A stretch of 42,730 bases of DNA from Candidatus Vecturithrix granuli (GTDB taxonomy: Bacteria > Moduliflexota > Moduliflexia > Moduliflexales > Moduliflexaceae). Both the position numbers and the translations under genes were made by a program. Each line of letters begins with the position of its first letter. The first letter of the stretch is position 1. Positions 27,447 to 35,497 of the stretch are shown here, one piece after another. The stretch lies in NCBI GenBank assembly GCA_000739535.1, contig DF820464.1, forward strand, positions 374,864 through 417,593, given 5' to 3'. Under the pieces are notes generated by a model. The model saw only the letters and a list, made by a program, of their open reading frames with translations, was not told where the DNA came from and searched no databases.

Positions 27447-28193
27447 TCACGTTTGACGCAGTAACCGGAGAATCTGTTCGAGATCTTCCGGGGTATCAAC
27501 ACCAATAGATTCGCACTGCGTTTCAACCACGTGAATCACATATCCATGTTCTAAAGCTCGTAATTGTTCCAATCCTTCCACAATTTCTAAAGGCGTCTGT
27601 GGAAGGGTGATAAATTTCAACAGAAAGTCACGACGATAAGCATATAAGCCGATATGCCGGTAAAATCGAAATTTCCAAAACCCCTCATGGTGCATATCCA
27701 TCCCCTTAATGAATGGAATCGGAGAACGCGAAAAATAGATTGCTCGATCTCTAATATCAGTAATGACTTTCACAATGTTCGGATTAAACAGATCATGCGG
27801 ATGTTCAATTTTGTGCTTGAGCGTTCCAATGGCGACATCCGGGTCATCAAGTAAAGGATGAATGGCTTGTTCAATCATAGCAGGTTGAATCAGCGGTTCA
27901 TCTCCTTGAACATTGACAATAATATCCGCCTCCAGGTGTTTTGCCACTTCGGTCAGACGATCTGTCCCGGTTTTATGGTCGCGTGACGTCATTTGCACGT
28001 TGCCGCCAAATTTCAGTACAGCCTGTTCGATGCGGTGATCATCTGTGGCAACAATCACTTCTTGAAATAGCGCGACTTCCGACGTGCGTTCATACACATG
28101 CTGAATCATGGGCTTTCCGCAAATATCTGCAAGAGATTTTCCTGGAAAACGGACAGAATCGTATCTGGCTGGAATAATAGCTACCACGTTCAT
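27447..28193 (-). CDS. kdsB: CMP-KDO synthetase (3-deoxy-manno-octulosonate cytidylyltransferase)
   Basis: A 248-aa cytoplasmic enzyme that activates KDO with CTP for LPS inner-core synthesis. It opens VVAIIPARYDSVRFPGKSLA and GKPMIQHVYERT, then IVATDDHRI, SRDHKTGTDRLTEVA and NVQGDEPLIQPAMI, ending with LEQLRALEHGYVIHV; all are diagnostic. Its ATG overlaps the stop of the upstream kinase (ATGA). The gene is evidence for an LPS-bearing outer membrane. Confidence 0.97.
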   Translation of the reverse strand: MNVVAIIPARYDSVRFPGKSLADICGKPMIQHVYERTSEVALFQEVIVATDDHRIEQAVLKFGGNVQMTSRDHKTGTDRLTEVAKHLEADIIVNVQGDEPLIQPAMIEQAIHPLLDDPDVAIGTLKHKIEHPHDLFNPNIVKVITDIRDRAIYFSRSPIPFIKGMDMHHEGFWKFRFYRHIGLYAYRRDFLLKFITLPQTPLEIVEGLEQLRALEHGYVIHVVETQCESIGVDTPEDLEQILRLLRQT

Positions 28194-29227
28194 ACGAATT
28201 TCTCCCTCTGAATATCTAATTCTCGTTTGGTCATTTTGAGTAATTGCGCCAGGAGTTCCTCTTGATTTACTGTCGCCACGCCCATTTTCCCCACTACAAC
28301 GCCTGCCGCTGCATTCGATAATAACACCGCATCAACAGGATTGACCCCTGAGGCAAGCCCGAGCGTTAAGGCAGCAATCACCGTATCACCTGCGCCAGCC
28401 ACATCAAAGACTTCCAAAGCCATTGTGGGAATATGCGTTGCCATCCGGCTTTCTCTCTCGAATAAGGACATCCCATCTTTCCCTCTGGTGATGAGCACAT
28501 AATCACTCTTCATCTGTTCCAGAAGTTGTCGTCCGGCCAGTAGCAAGTCTTGATGAGACTCGATGGTAAGATTCAGGGATGCGCCAGCTTCAAAGTGATT
28601 CGGCGTAATGACCGATGCGCCGGCATACCTGGCAAAATGATTTGTTTTCGGATCGACCGCCACGATCTTGCCCGCACGTCGGCTCAGGGTGATGACTTCC
28701 TGGACAAGCTCGCTCGCCACCACCCCTTTACCATAATCTTCAATAATGATCGCATCAATTGTGGGTAGGGCTTTTGTGATGGTCTCTATCAGACGCGCTG
28801 TCTGTTCTGAACTGATATCGTTGCGGGTTTCTCGATCAAGACGCACCATCTGCTGATAATGGCGGTGATATTGGGCAATAATTCGAGTTTTGATGGTTGT
28901 CGGTCGGGTGGATTCAATCAGAAGACCTTCAAGATTGACTCCTAGATCATACAGCCTCTGTTGCAGGCGTTTCCCGATGGCATCATCACCAATCACGCTG
29001 CACAGCAACGATTTTCCTCCCAATGTGTGTACATTATGGATTACATTAGCCGCACCTCCCAGGGTTTGTGACTCTGAAATTACATCGAGGATCGGCACCG
29101 GGGCCTCTGGGGAAATGCGCGATACATTGCCCCAGATATATTCATCCATCATGACATCACCAATCACAAGGACATTGGTATGACAAAAACGATGCATGGA
29201 GGATTGCAATGATGGTATATTTATCAT
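28190..29227 (-). CDS. hldE: D-glycero-beta-D-manno-heptose-7-phosphate kinase (HldE N-domain type)
   Basis: A 345-aa PfkB-family sugar kinase that makes heptose-1,7-bisphosphate for ADP-heptose and the LPS core. The segments VLVIGDVMMDEYIWGNVSRI, SPEAPVPILDV, LGGAANVIHNVHTLGG and the PfkB signature DVAGAGDTVIAALTLGLASG are typical of RfaE/HldE. The C-terminal adenylyltransferase domain of bifunctional HldE is absent, so it corresponds to a stand-alone HldA/RfaE1-like kinase. ATG at 29227 is chosen over a GTG 30 nt upstream because family homology begins soon after. It starts the coupled run kinase-kdsB-pyrG. Confidence 0.9.
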   Translation of the reverse strand: MINIPSLQSSMHRFCHTNVLVIGDVMMDEYIWGNVSRISPEAPVPILDVISESQTLGGAANVIHNVHTLGGKSLLCSVIGDDAIGKRLQQRLYDLGVNLEGLLIESTRPTTIKTRIIAQYHRHYQQMVRLDRETRNDISSEQTARLIETITKALPTIDAIIIEDYGKGVVASELVQEVITLSRRAGKIVAVDPKTNHFARYAGASVITPNHFEAGASLNLTIESHQDLLLAGRQLLEQMKSDYVLITRGKDGMSLFERESRMATHIPTMALEVFDVAGAGDTVIAALTLGLASGVNPVDAVLLSNAAAGVVVGKMGVATVNQEELLAQLLKMTKRELDIQREKFV

Positions 29228-29414
29228 AATACTCTTATTTTCTATAACACTCAACACTTAAGTACTCAAACTCCAAAACATTGACTCAAAAGCGTCTTGT
29301 GAAATTCAGGAAAAAAGTCAAGAAGAAAATACCTCTTTCTCAAGGAGAATTGCAGAGTTTTACAATAGAAAAATCAGGATTATAACAATTCATTGCTTTC
29401 TTTCCAAATAAGGC

Positions 29415-29441
29415 TTGACACAAGTGGAAGAGTGATATTAC
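29415..29441 (+). promoter_or_regulatory. Putative promoter of the PP2C phosphatase gene
   Basis: TTGACA (29415-29420) with TATTAC (29436-29441) at 15-nt spacing, about 80 nt before the ATG. The spacing is short, so confidence is limited. Confidence 0.35.
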
Positions 29442-29520
29442 ACTAAATATTATAAACAATAAAAGTGATCGAATGATTAATGAGATTAATGTGAGTATTT
29501 GTGCTAAGTGATAAGCGCCT

Positions 29521-31209
29521 ATGGATAGAGCAAATTACCAATTGCCACAGGTATTAGAACCCCTTGGCCGAGATCGACTCCAACACATACTGGAACAATG
29601 TGGCTCGTTTTTTCCTTGTCCTCTGTACGTGCTCTCTCCGGAAGGCGATGTGGTTGTTGCCGCCAATGTTCAGGAAGAAGGACAACGAAGGTTTCCCCGC
29701 TTTCATGTCAAGCCAGAAGAGCAAGGTGTTGCGTGGGAACGTGAGGGCAATGGAAGTGTATGTTGGAACGCCTTGGCGAGACCATTGCATGTTCATGGAG
29801 AAATGTGTGGATATGTAGCGATGATTGTAGAACCATCGGTCAGTGAGGATCAACGTTTGCAGCAAGGTTTACAGTTCTTGGCGGACATTATTAGTGAAAA
29901 AGCGTATTCGGAATATGAACTGGAGAATTTAACCGAGGAACTGATTGAAAAATACAATGAGGTCAATTTAATTTATGATATTAGTGACGCCCTCAGTGCC
30001 GTACTTGACGCACAGAGAGTTTGCGAGGTCATTATCGAAAAAGCAGTTGAAGTAATCGGGGTTGAGCGTGCCTCTATCATGTTGTACGATGAAAAAAAAG
30101 ATCGTTTACGGATTAAAGCAGCTCATGGCTTGATTCTTTCTCATGAAGAATTGTTTCAGGTCGAAGTCGCTCCTGATGAAGGGGTTAGCGGGAAAGTCTT
30201 TCAATCCGGTGAACATTTGCTTATTGAAAACATACATGAGAGCCTGTTGCCAGGATTAAAGCATGAAGACCGGCAATATAAATCCCTTTCGTTTCTTTCG
30301 GTACCGATGATTTGTACGCCCAAGCAAGCGGAAAAAAAAGTGATGGGCGTGATCAATATGACGGATAAAAAGTCCTCTGAAATGTTCACTTCCGGAGATT
30401 TACGTCTATTGACGGCCGTGGCTTCCCAGGCCGCAATTTCGCTCTATAATATAGAACTCATTGAGGAAGTCAAAGATGCTGAACGTGTGAAACGCGAGAT
30501 GGAAATTGCCCAACAAATTCAAATGGGGCTACTACCCGGGAATCCTCCATCGATCCCCGGAATCGAATTGGCGGGACGCTGCCTGCCTGCCACCCAGGTT
30601 GGCGGCGATTACTATGACTTTTTTTTAAGCTCAGACAACAAACTTGGCGTGGTTATCGCTGATGTTTCAGGGCATAATGTCGGCGCAGCATTGATGATGG
30701 CGGCGGCACGAAGTGCTTTGCGTTCAGAAGTGCTCACGCAGCAATCACCGGCGGCGATTTTGAAAAATACGAATTTTGTGTTATATGATGACTTGACGCA
30801 CGCCGAATTGTTTATGACGATGTTCTATGCGGAATATGAAGCTCGCACCAAAATTTTCTGTTATTCTAACGGTGGGCATAACCATCCGATTTTGCTGCGT
30901 GAGAGAACCTGTTCGTTTTTAGATACCGATGGGATGTTAATTGGGATGCTTGCGTCGGTCGATTTTGAGGAGAAGAGGTTATCTTTACAACCCAATGATT
31001 TTGTCATTTTTTATACAGACGGCGTGGTTGAGGCGGTCAATGAAGAAGGAAAAATGTTTAAATTGGACCGACTGTGCCGGGTCATTGAAGCGAATTGGCA
31101 ATGTAATGCGCAGCAACTCGTGAATAAAATTTTTGAGGAACTCGATCGCTATACCGAAAATACATTTCGTTCTGATGATATTACCGTCGTTGTATTAAAA
31201 GTCCATTAA
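29521..31209 (+). CDS. GAF-domain PP2C/SpoIIE-type serine phosphatase
   Basis: A 562-aa cytoplasmic regulator. Residues about 18-125 form a small sensory module, perhaps PocR/GAF-like (LYVLSPEGDVVVAAN, GEMCGYVAMIV). A coiled linker (130-150) leads to a GAF domain (about 152-315). The RsbU/SpoIIE phosphatase domain (about 325-562) opens with EMEIAQQIQMGLLPG and has the metal ligands D363 (GGDYYDF), D381 (IADVSGH), D500 (YTDGVVEA) and D552/D553 (SDDIT), so it should be active. Such enzymes usually dephosphorylate an anti-sigma-factor antagonist. No partner STAS or RsbW gene is in the window; a stand-alone receiver follows. Confidence 0.9.
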   Translation: MDRANYQLPQVLEPLGRDRLQHILEQCGSFFPCPLYVLSPEGDVVVAANVQEEGQRRFPRFHVKPEEQGVAWEREGNGSVCWNALARPLHVHGEMCGYVAMIVEPSVSEDQRLQQGLQFLADIISEKAYSEYELENLTEELIEKYNEVNLIYDISDALSAVLDAQRVCEVIIEKAVEVIGVERASIMLYDEKKDRLRIKAAHGLILSHEELFQVEVAPDEGVSGKVFQSGEHLLIENIHESLLPGLKHEDRQYKSLSFLSVPMICTPKQAEKKVMGVINMTDKKSSEMFTSGDLRLLTAVASQAAISLYNIELIEEVKDAERVKREMEIAQQIQMGLLPGNPPSIPGIELAGRCLPATQVGGDYYDFFLSSDNKLGVVIADVSGHNVGAALMMAAARSALRSEVLTQQSPAAILKNTNFVLYDDLTHAELFMTMFYAEYEARTKIFCYSNGGHNHPILLRERTCSFLDTDGMLIGMLASVDFEEKRLSLQPNDFVIFYTDGVVEAVNEEGKMFKLDRLCRVIEANWQCNAQQLVNKIFEELDRYTENTFRSDDITVVVLKVH

Positions 31210-31236
31210 TCAAACCTGGAAACTGAGAAGGAAAAA

Positions 31237-31314
31237 ATTGACAATTGAGAATTGACAATTGAGAATTGACAATATGCAATATTCAATGTTCAATATTCAA
31301 TTCCCAATTGTCAG
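31237..31314. repeat. 14-bp tandem repeat with inverted partner
   Basis: ATTGACAATTGAGA is repeated 2.6 times (31237-31273). It is faced by an imperfect inverted copy, CAATATTCAATTCCCAATTG plus TCAG, at 31291-31314, so the RNA can fold into a hairpin. It fills the gap between the phosphatase and the receiver gene, immediately before its ATG. Confidence 0.7.
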
Positions 31315-31319
31315 GCACT

Positions 31320-31682
31320 ATGCCAAGAATACTTGTTGTTGATGATGAACCATCTATTGTGAGACCGCTAATGTTTATTCTGAAGAAAAAAGGCTATGAG
31401 GTGTTGACGGCGTCGAATGGAGAAGAAGGGTTACAGGTTGCGCGTACAGAGAAACCGGATTTGATCTTTCTGGATGTGATGATGCCCAAAAAAAATGGCT
31501 ATGAAGTGTGCCAGGAATTAAAACAGGATCCGGAATTGCAAAAGATTTACGTGATTATTCTGACCGCACGAGGGGTTGAACCGACTGAAGAAGAAAAAAA
31601 ACGGATTGGCGCGAATGAATTTATGGCTAAACCTTTCAGCCCCATTAAAGTCGTCGAGAAAGTGAGTACAATTCTCAGTTGA
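31320..31682 (+). CDS. Stand-alone response-regulator receiver protein
   Basis: A 120-aa single-domain CheY-like protein. The acidic pair VVDDEP (7-12), phospho-acceptor D52 (LIFLDVMMP), switch Thr in ILTARG and the conserved Lys in FMAKPFSP are all present. There is no output domain, so it acts by protein contact. ATG at 31320 begins the receiver fold directly; an in-frame upstream TTG would add residues encoded by the spacer repeat. It lies 110 bp after the PP2C phosphatase gene, with which it may be cotranscribed; no histidine kinase is in the window. Confidence 0.92.
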   Translation: MPRILVVDDEPSIVRPLMFILKKKGYEVLTASNGEEGLQVARTEKPDLIFLDVMMPKKNGYEVCQELKQDPELQKIYVIILTARGVEPTEEEKKRIGANEFMAKPFSPIKVVEKVSTILS

Positions 31683-31686
31683 GCCT

Positions 31687-31923
31687 TTATGAACTTAAGC
31701 GATATTGAGCTTTATAATATGATTGTAGTCCGATCTCCTCAGCGAGATTGGCCATGATGGCATTGACCAATTCTTCGAATGCCGGCGCAATCCAGAGTTC
31801 AAGGATTCCGGCGGGAGCATCCAGCGTTCTCACAGCGGCAATGCCTTCGTAACTTTCGACAATGCTGTTGAGAAAGCCAATTTGAGTTTTGTCGATGACA
31901 ATTCGGTAAGTAATTGTGTCCAT
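31687..31923 (-). CDS. DUF4911-family protein
   Basis: A 78-aa small protein with the DUF4911 pattern: TYRIVIDKTQIGFLNSIVES, YEGIAAVRTLD, GILELWIAPAFEELVNAIMA and NLAEEIGL. It probably adopts a ferredoxin-like alpha/beta fold of unknown role. ATG at 31923 has no strong ribosome binding site. It converges with the receiver gene, the stops being 4 nt apart. Confidence 0.75.
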   Translation of the reverse strand: MDTITYRIVIDKTQIGFLNSIVESYEGIAAVRTLDAPAGILELWIAPAFEELVNAIMANLAEEIGLQSYYKAQYRLSS

Positions 31924-32146
31924 GTCAAAGCTATAGAAAATACTGGTAAAGTGGTGTCAAGTGATTTTTGAGAATATGAAAATTATTTTCTGATCTCATG
32001 CGAATCATGAAAAAGCTTGACAAAAATGTCTCTGCGAACTTTTTTCCTTTAAATACATTTTAACCGATTATATGGAAGCAAAAATGTCTAACTGATGGGG
32101 ACAATGACCGTTTTCAGAAAGCTGTTTTTATATAAGGATGTTGGTT

Positions 32147-34021
32147 ATGAGAGAGAATAAGAATGATGTGATGGGGATCTTTCGGATAAAAATCTATACT
32201 GTCGGTGTGTTCATCTTATTCTCTGTGTTATGCGCCAGGTTGTGGTACTTACAAATTGTGCAGGGACATACCTATTTGATCCAATCTGAAGAAAATCGCA
32301 TCCGTCTTTTGCGGATTAAATCGCCGCGAGGAATCATCAGTGATTCTGATGGCTTTGCTCTTGTCCGCAACCGACCAAGTTTCAATGTGTTTTTAATTCG
32401 TGAAGATGTTGAGGCGTTAGGCAAAACAAAGGCAGAAAAACAAGCTGCTCTGGAAGAAATGGCGGCACGTCTGGAAGTATTATTGCCGATTTCAAAAGAC
32501 GACATTATCGCCAAAGTCAAGAAATCGACTCGACCGAAATTCGAACCGATTCTGGTGTATCGCGACGTGAACCTGAAAACTGTCGCATATTTAGAGGAAC
32601 ATAAAATTGAATTGCCCGGTGTCATTGTAGAAGTGGAACCCTTGCGTTATAATATTTATGAATCCGGTGCCAGCCATGTAGTTGGATATCTTGGCGAAAT
32701 TGATGAAGATCAATTGAAAGATAAAGAATCCTTTCCTGACGCTTATCAGGGGGATTTAATCGGAAAAAGCGGGATTGAACGCACGTTCAATTTGTATCTA
32801 AGTGGAAAAGCCGGAGGAAAACAGATTGAAGTGAACGCTCATGGCCGTGAGTTGGGTACGATTAGCCAGAAAAATCCGATTCCAGGCGATAATATTACGC
32901 TGACCTTGAATTTACATCTTCAACTGCTTGCAGAAGAAGCGTTGGGAGACCAATCGGGAGCAATTGTGGCCATCGACCCGCAAAACGGGCATGTTCTGGC
33001 GATGGTGAGCCGTCCGGCGTTTAATCCGAACCTGTTTGCCGGAGGGATTTCGAGCGAAGAATGGAATCGCTTAGTGAATAACCCTGGGAAACCCTTGCGC
33101 AATAAAACGATTCAAAATCACTACGCACCCGGGTCCACATTTAAGCCTATGCTTGGGTCGGCCATTTTACAGAATCGCGTGGTGCGAGAGCATGATGCCT
33201 TATATTGTTCTGGCTCAGTGAGTTTAGCCAATACAACAAAAAAGTGTTGGAGAGCAGGAGGGCATGGCTATGTGACTATTAAACAGGCCATCGAACAATC
33301 GTGTAATGTCTTTTTTTATCGTGCAGGCTTAGAACTGGGGATTGATGAATTAGCTCGTTATGCGTTCAGCTACGGATTTGGAGCCAAAACAGGCATCGAA
33401 TTGCCTAATGAGGAATCCGGGTTGATTCCCACGCGCGCCTGGAAACAAGAAACCATTGGCGACCGCTGGTATCCTTCTGAAACCATGGATGCCGCCATCG
33501 GTCAAGGGTTTATTACTGTTACGCCGTTACAGCTCGCCAATATGACGGCTACCATTGCGAATGGCGGCACCTTATATAAACCCATGATCGTGAAAAAGAT
33601 TACCAGTGCTAACGATGATATTGTCCAGGAATATGAACCGATGGTCATTCGGAAAGTTCCGGTGGATGAACGGAACCTTAAAATTGTTCGTGAAGGAATG
33701 TGGATGGTGGTCAATGGAGATCGCGGTACTGGCCGGGCGACAAAGCTAGAAGAGGTTCAAGTGGCTGGGAAAACCGGAACCGCCCAGGTAGTTCGTTTAC
33801 AGCAAAACACGCAGGAAAATCTTCCGGAGCAACTGCGCGATCATGCCTGGTTTATCTGTTATGCCCCGGCCGAGAATCCACAAATTGCCATGGCGATTTT
33901 AGTGGAACATGGGATGAAAGGGTCTCAGAGTGCGGTTCCTGTCGCAAAATATATTTTTGAACGATTATATAAACCCCAGGATTTTCTTGTCCAGCACGAG
34001 CGTTCGCTGCCAGGAACGTGA
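32147..34021 (+). CDS. mrdA: Penicillin-binding protein 2 (elongasome transpeptidase)
   Basis: A 624-aa class B PBP that cross-links peptidoglycan during side-wall growth, anchored by one TM (about 14-32) with the catalytic part in the periplasm. The dimerisation domain has RIKSPRGIISDSDG and GKSGIERTFNLYLSGKAG. The transpeptidase has S330-T-F-K333, S385-C-N387 and K542-T-G544, all intact. ATG at 32147 is chosen over 32138 because AAGGA lies 8 nt before it and overlaps the earlier ATG. It begins the cluster mrdA-rodA-radical SAM-rng-mobA; RodA is its glycosyltransferase partner. Confidence 0.95.
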   Translation: MRENKNDVMGIFRIKIYTVGVFILFSVLCARLWYLQIVQGHTYLIQSEENRIRLLRIKSPRGIISDSDGFALVRNRPSFNVFLIREDVEALGKTKAEKQAALEEMAARLEVLLPISKDDIIAKVKKSTRPKFEPILVYRDVNLKTVAYLEEHKIELPGVIVEVEPLRYNIYESGASHVVGYLGEIDEDQLKDKESFPDAYQGDLIGKSGIERTFNLYLSGKAGGKQIEVNAHGRELGTISQKNPIPGDNITLTLNLHLQLLAEEALGDQSGAIVAIDPQNGHVLAMVSRPAFNPNLFAGGISSEEWNRLVNNPGKPLRNKTIQNHYAPGSTFKPMLGSAILQNRVVREHDALYCSGSVSLANTTKKCWRAGGHGYVTIKQAIEQSCNVFFYRAGLELGIDELARYAFSYGFGAKTGIELPNEESGLIPTRAWKQETIGDRWYPSETMDAAIGQGFITVTPLQLANMTATIANGGTLYKPMIVKKITSANDDIVQEYEPMVIRKVPVDERNLKIVREGMWMVVNGDRGTGRATKLEEVQVAGKTGTAQVVRLQQNTQENLPEQLRDHAWFICYAPAENPQIAMAILVEHGMKGSQSAVPVAKYIFERLYKPQDFLVQHERSLPGT

Positions 34022-34025
34022 AGAG

Positions 34026-34118
34026 ATGTTGAATGTTGAATGTTGTGTTGGATGTTAAATGTTGGATTGAGGATTAAGACTCTTCAATTCAACATCTAAC
34101 ATCTAACATTGAACATTC
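34026..34118. repeat. Word-repeat spacer between mrdA and rodA
   Basis: The left half repeats ATGTTGA-like words (ATGTTGAATGTTGAATGTTG). The right half carries their complement (CAACATCTAACATCTAACAT), so the 90-bp spacer can fold as a long imperfect hairpin. Similar in style to the spacers at 31237 and 38365. It may tune expression of rodA relative to mrdA. Confidence 0.65.
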
Positions 34119-34131
34119 CCAAAGAACGTGT

Positions 34132-35496
34132 ATGGCACGCCCATTTTATGAAAAAGTTGACTGGATTGTCGTCATGGCGGCGCTTATGCTCGCTGTGGTA
34201 AGTTTGTTCACTATTTATAGTGCCTCATCAAGCGGAGCTGGACAACAGGATATAGTGCTCAAACAAGCCGGATGGTTTGTGCTTGGATTTCTGCTGATCG
34301 CGCTGATCACGAGTATCGATTATCATATTATCAGCGCCCTCGCGTATCCTTTTTATGGTGCAGTGCTTTTATCTCTCGCGGCAGTTCTGGTGGTTGGAGA
34401 AAAGATTATGGGCGCGACGCGTTGGTTTAAATTGGGGACGATTTCAATTCAACCATCAGAACTGGCAAAAATTGCGCTTATTCTCGTACTCGCAAAGTAT
34501 TTTTCCAGCAAGCGCAAAGAAACATTTTATCTCAGTGATGTATTTCTCTCAGCAATCTTTTTGGCGCTACCGGTGGGCCTGATTTTGAAAGAACCGGATT
34601 TAGGCATGTCTATCTTGTTATTTCCGGTGTATGTCGCGATTGTCTTTGTGGCCGGAATTGACCTCAAGCCTGTTTTGAAAATTTTGCTCTTTCGACCCTT
34701 GTTGATTATTCTTGTCCTGGGATTGGTATTCAGTATGCTGTATAAAAAGCCTATGGATGAGTATTGGAAAATTACCGAACCATCGCTTATGGCGTTCAAA
34801 GAGTCCGGGATGCCTACGGATGTGCTTGAAAATTTGGAAAAATTACTTCATCGCGAATATACACAGGAAGAAAAGTTTGTTCATGATGTAGAAGAAAAAA
34901 TAGGGAAGGAATCGCTTGCTGAATATCGAACCGTGATTTGGGAATATACCAGAGCCAGGTTCCCGCTCGTTACCTTCCCATTTATGTTCCTGTGGTTGCA
35001 TTTAGAAGAATATCAACGGAATCGACTGGTTGCGTTTATAAGCCCAAGCAGCGACCCTCTGGGAAGCGGGTATCATGTGATTCAGTCACAAATTGCGATA
35101 GGCTCCGGGGGGGTGTGGGGCAAAGGTTTTATGAATGGCACACAAAGCCAGCTAAAATTTCTGCCTGAGCAATTCACCGATTTCATTTTTTCTGTGTTCA
35201 GTGAGGAATGGGGATTTGTCGGTTCCGTCGTGTTACTTTCACTCTATTTAATTCTAATTTTGAGAGGCTTAAGCATAGCCACAAAGGCCAGAGATAAATT
35301 GGGACGGTTGATTGTTGTGGGAGTGGTCACTGTATGGCTTGTTCATGCGTTTGTGAATGTTGGCGTCACTACCGGGATCATGCCTGTCACCGGACTTACT
35401 CTGCCCTTCATGAGTTACGGCGGATCATCGATCTTTTCGACCTCAATCGGACTGGGACTCCTGTTAAATGTGAGCTATCGACGATTTGATTTCTGA
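34132..35496 (+). CDS. rodA: RodA-type peptidoglycan glycosyltransferase with a large loop insert
   Basis: A 454-aa SEDS polymerase of the elongasome. Family marks: TRWFKLGTISIQPSELAKIA, LKEPDLGMS, EEYQRNRLVAFISPSSDPLG, SGYHVIQSQIAIGSGGVWGK, and the C-terminal GVTTGIMPVTGLTLPFMSYG. It is some 75 residues longer than usual. The extra part is a charged segment at about 205-277 (from KKPMDEYWKITEPSL to EYRTVIWEYTRAR), placed between a hydrophobic helix and the FPLVTFPFMFLWLHLEEYQR stretch next to the active-site loop. It follows mrdA on the same strand, and the next gene starts 1 nt after its stop. Confidence 0.93.
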   Translation: MARPFYEKVDWIVVMAALMLAVVSLFTIYSASSSGAGQQDIVLKQAGWFVLGFLLIALITSIDYHIISALAYPFYGAVLLSLAAVLVVGEKIMGATRWFKLGTISIQPSELAKIALILVLAKYFSSKRKETFYLSDVFLSAIFLALPVGLILKEPDLGMSILLFPVYVAIVFVAGIDLKPVLKILLFRPLLIILVLGLVFSMLYKKPMDEYWKITEPSLMAFKESGMPTDVLENLEKLLHREYTQEEKFVHDVEEKIGKESLAEYRTVIWEYTRARFPLVTFPFMFLWLHLEEYQRNRLVAFISPSSDPLGSGYHVIQSQIAIGSGGVWGKGFMNGTQSQLKFLPEQFTDFIFSVFSEEWGFVGSVVLLSLYLILILRGLSIATKARDKLGRLIVVGVVTVWLVHAFVNVGVTTGIMPVTGLTLPFMSYGGSSIFSTSIGLGLLLNVSYRRFDF

Positions 35497-35497
35497 T

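Noticed and set aside
32017-32022. TTGACA as the mrdA promoter
   Set aside because: No acceptable -10 at 15-19 nt; only T-rich sequence follows.
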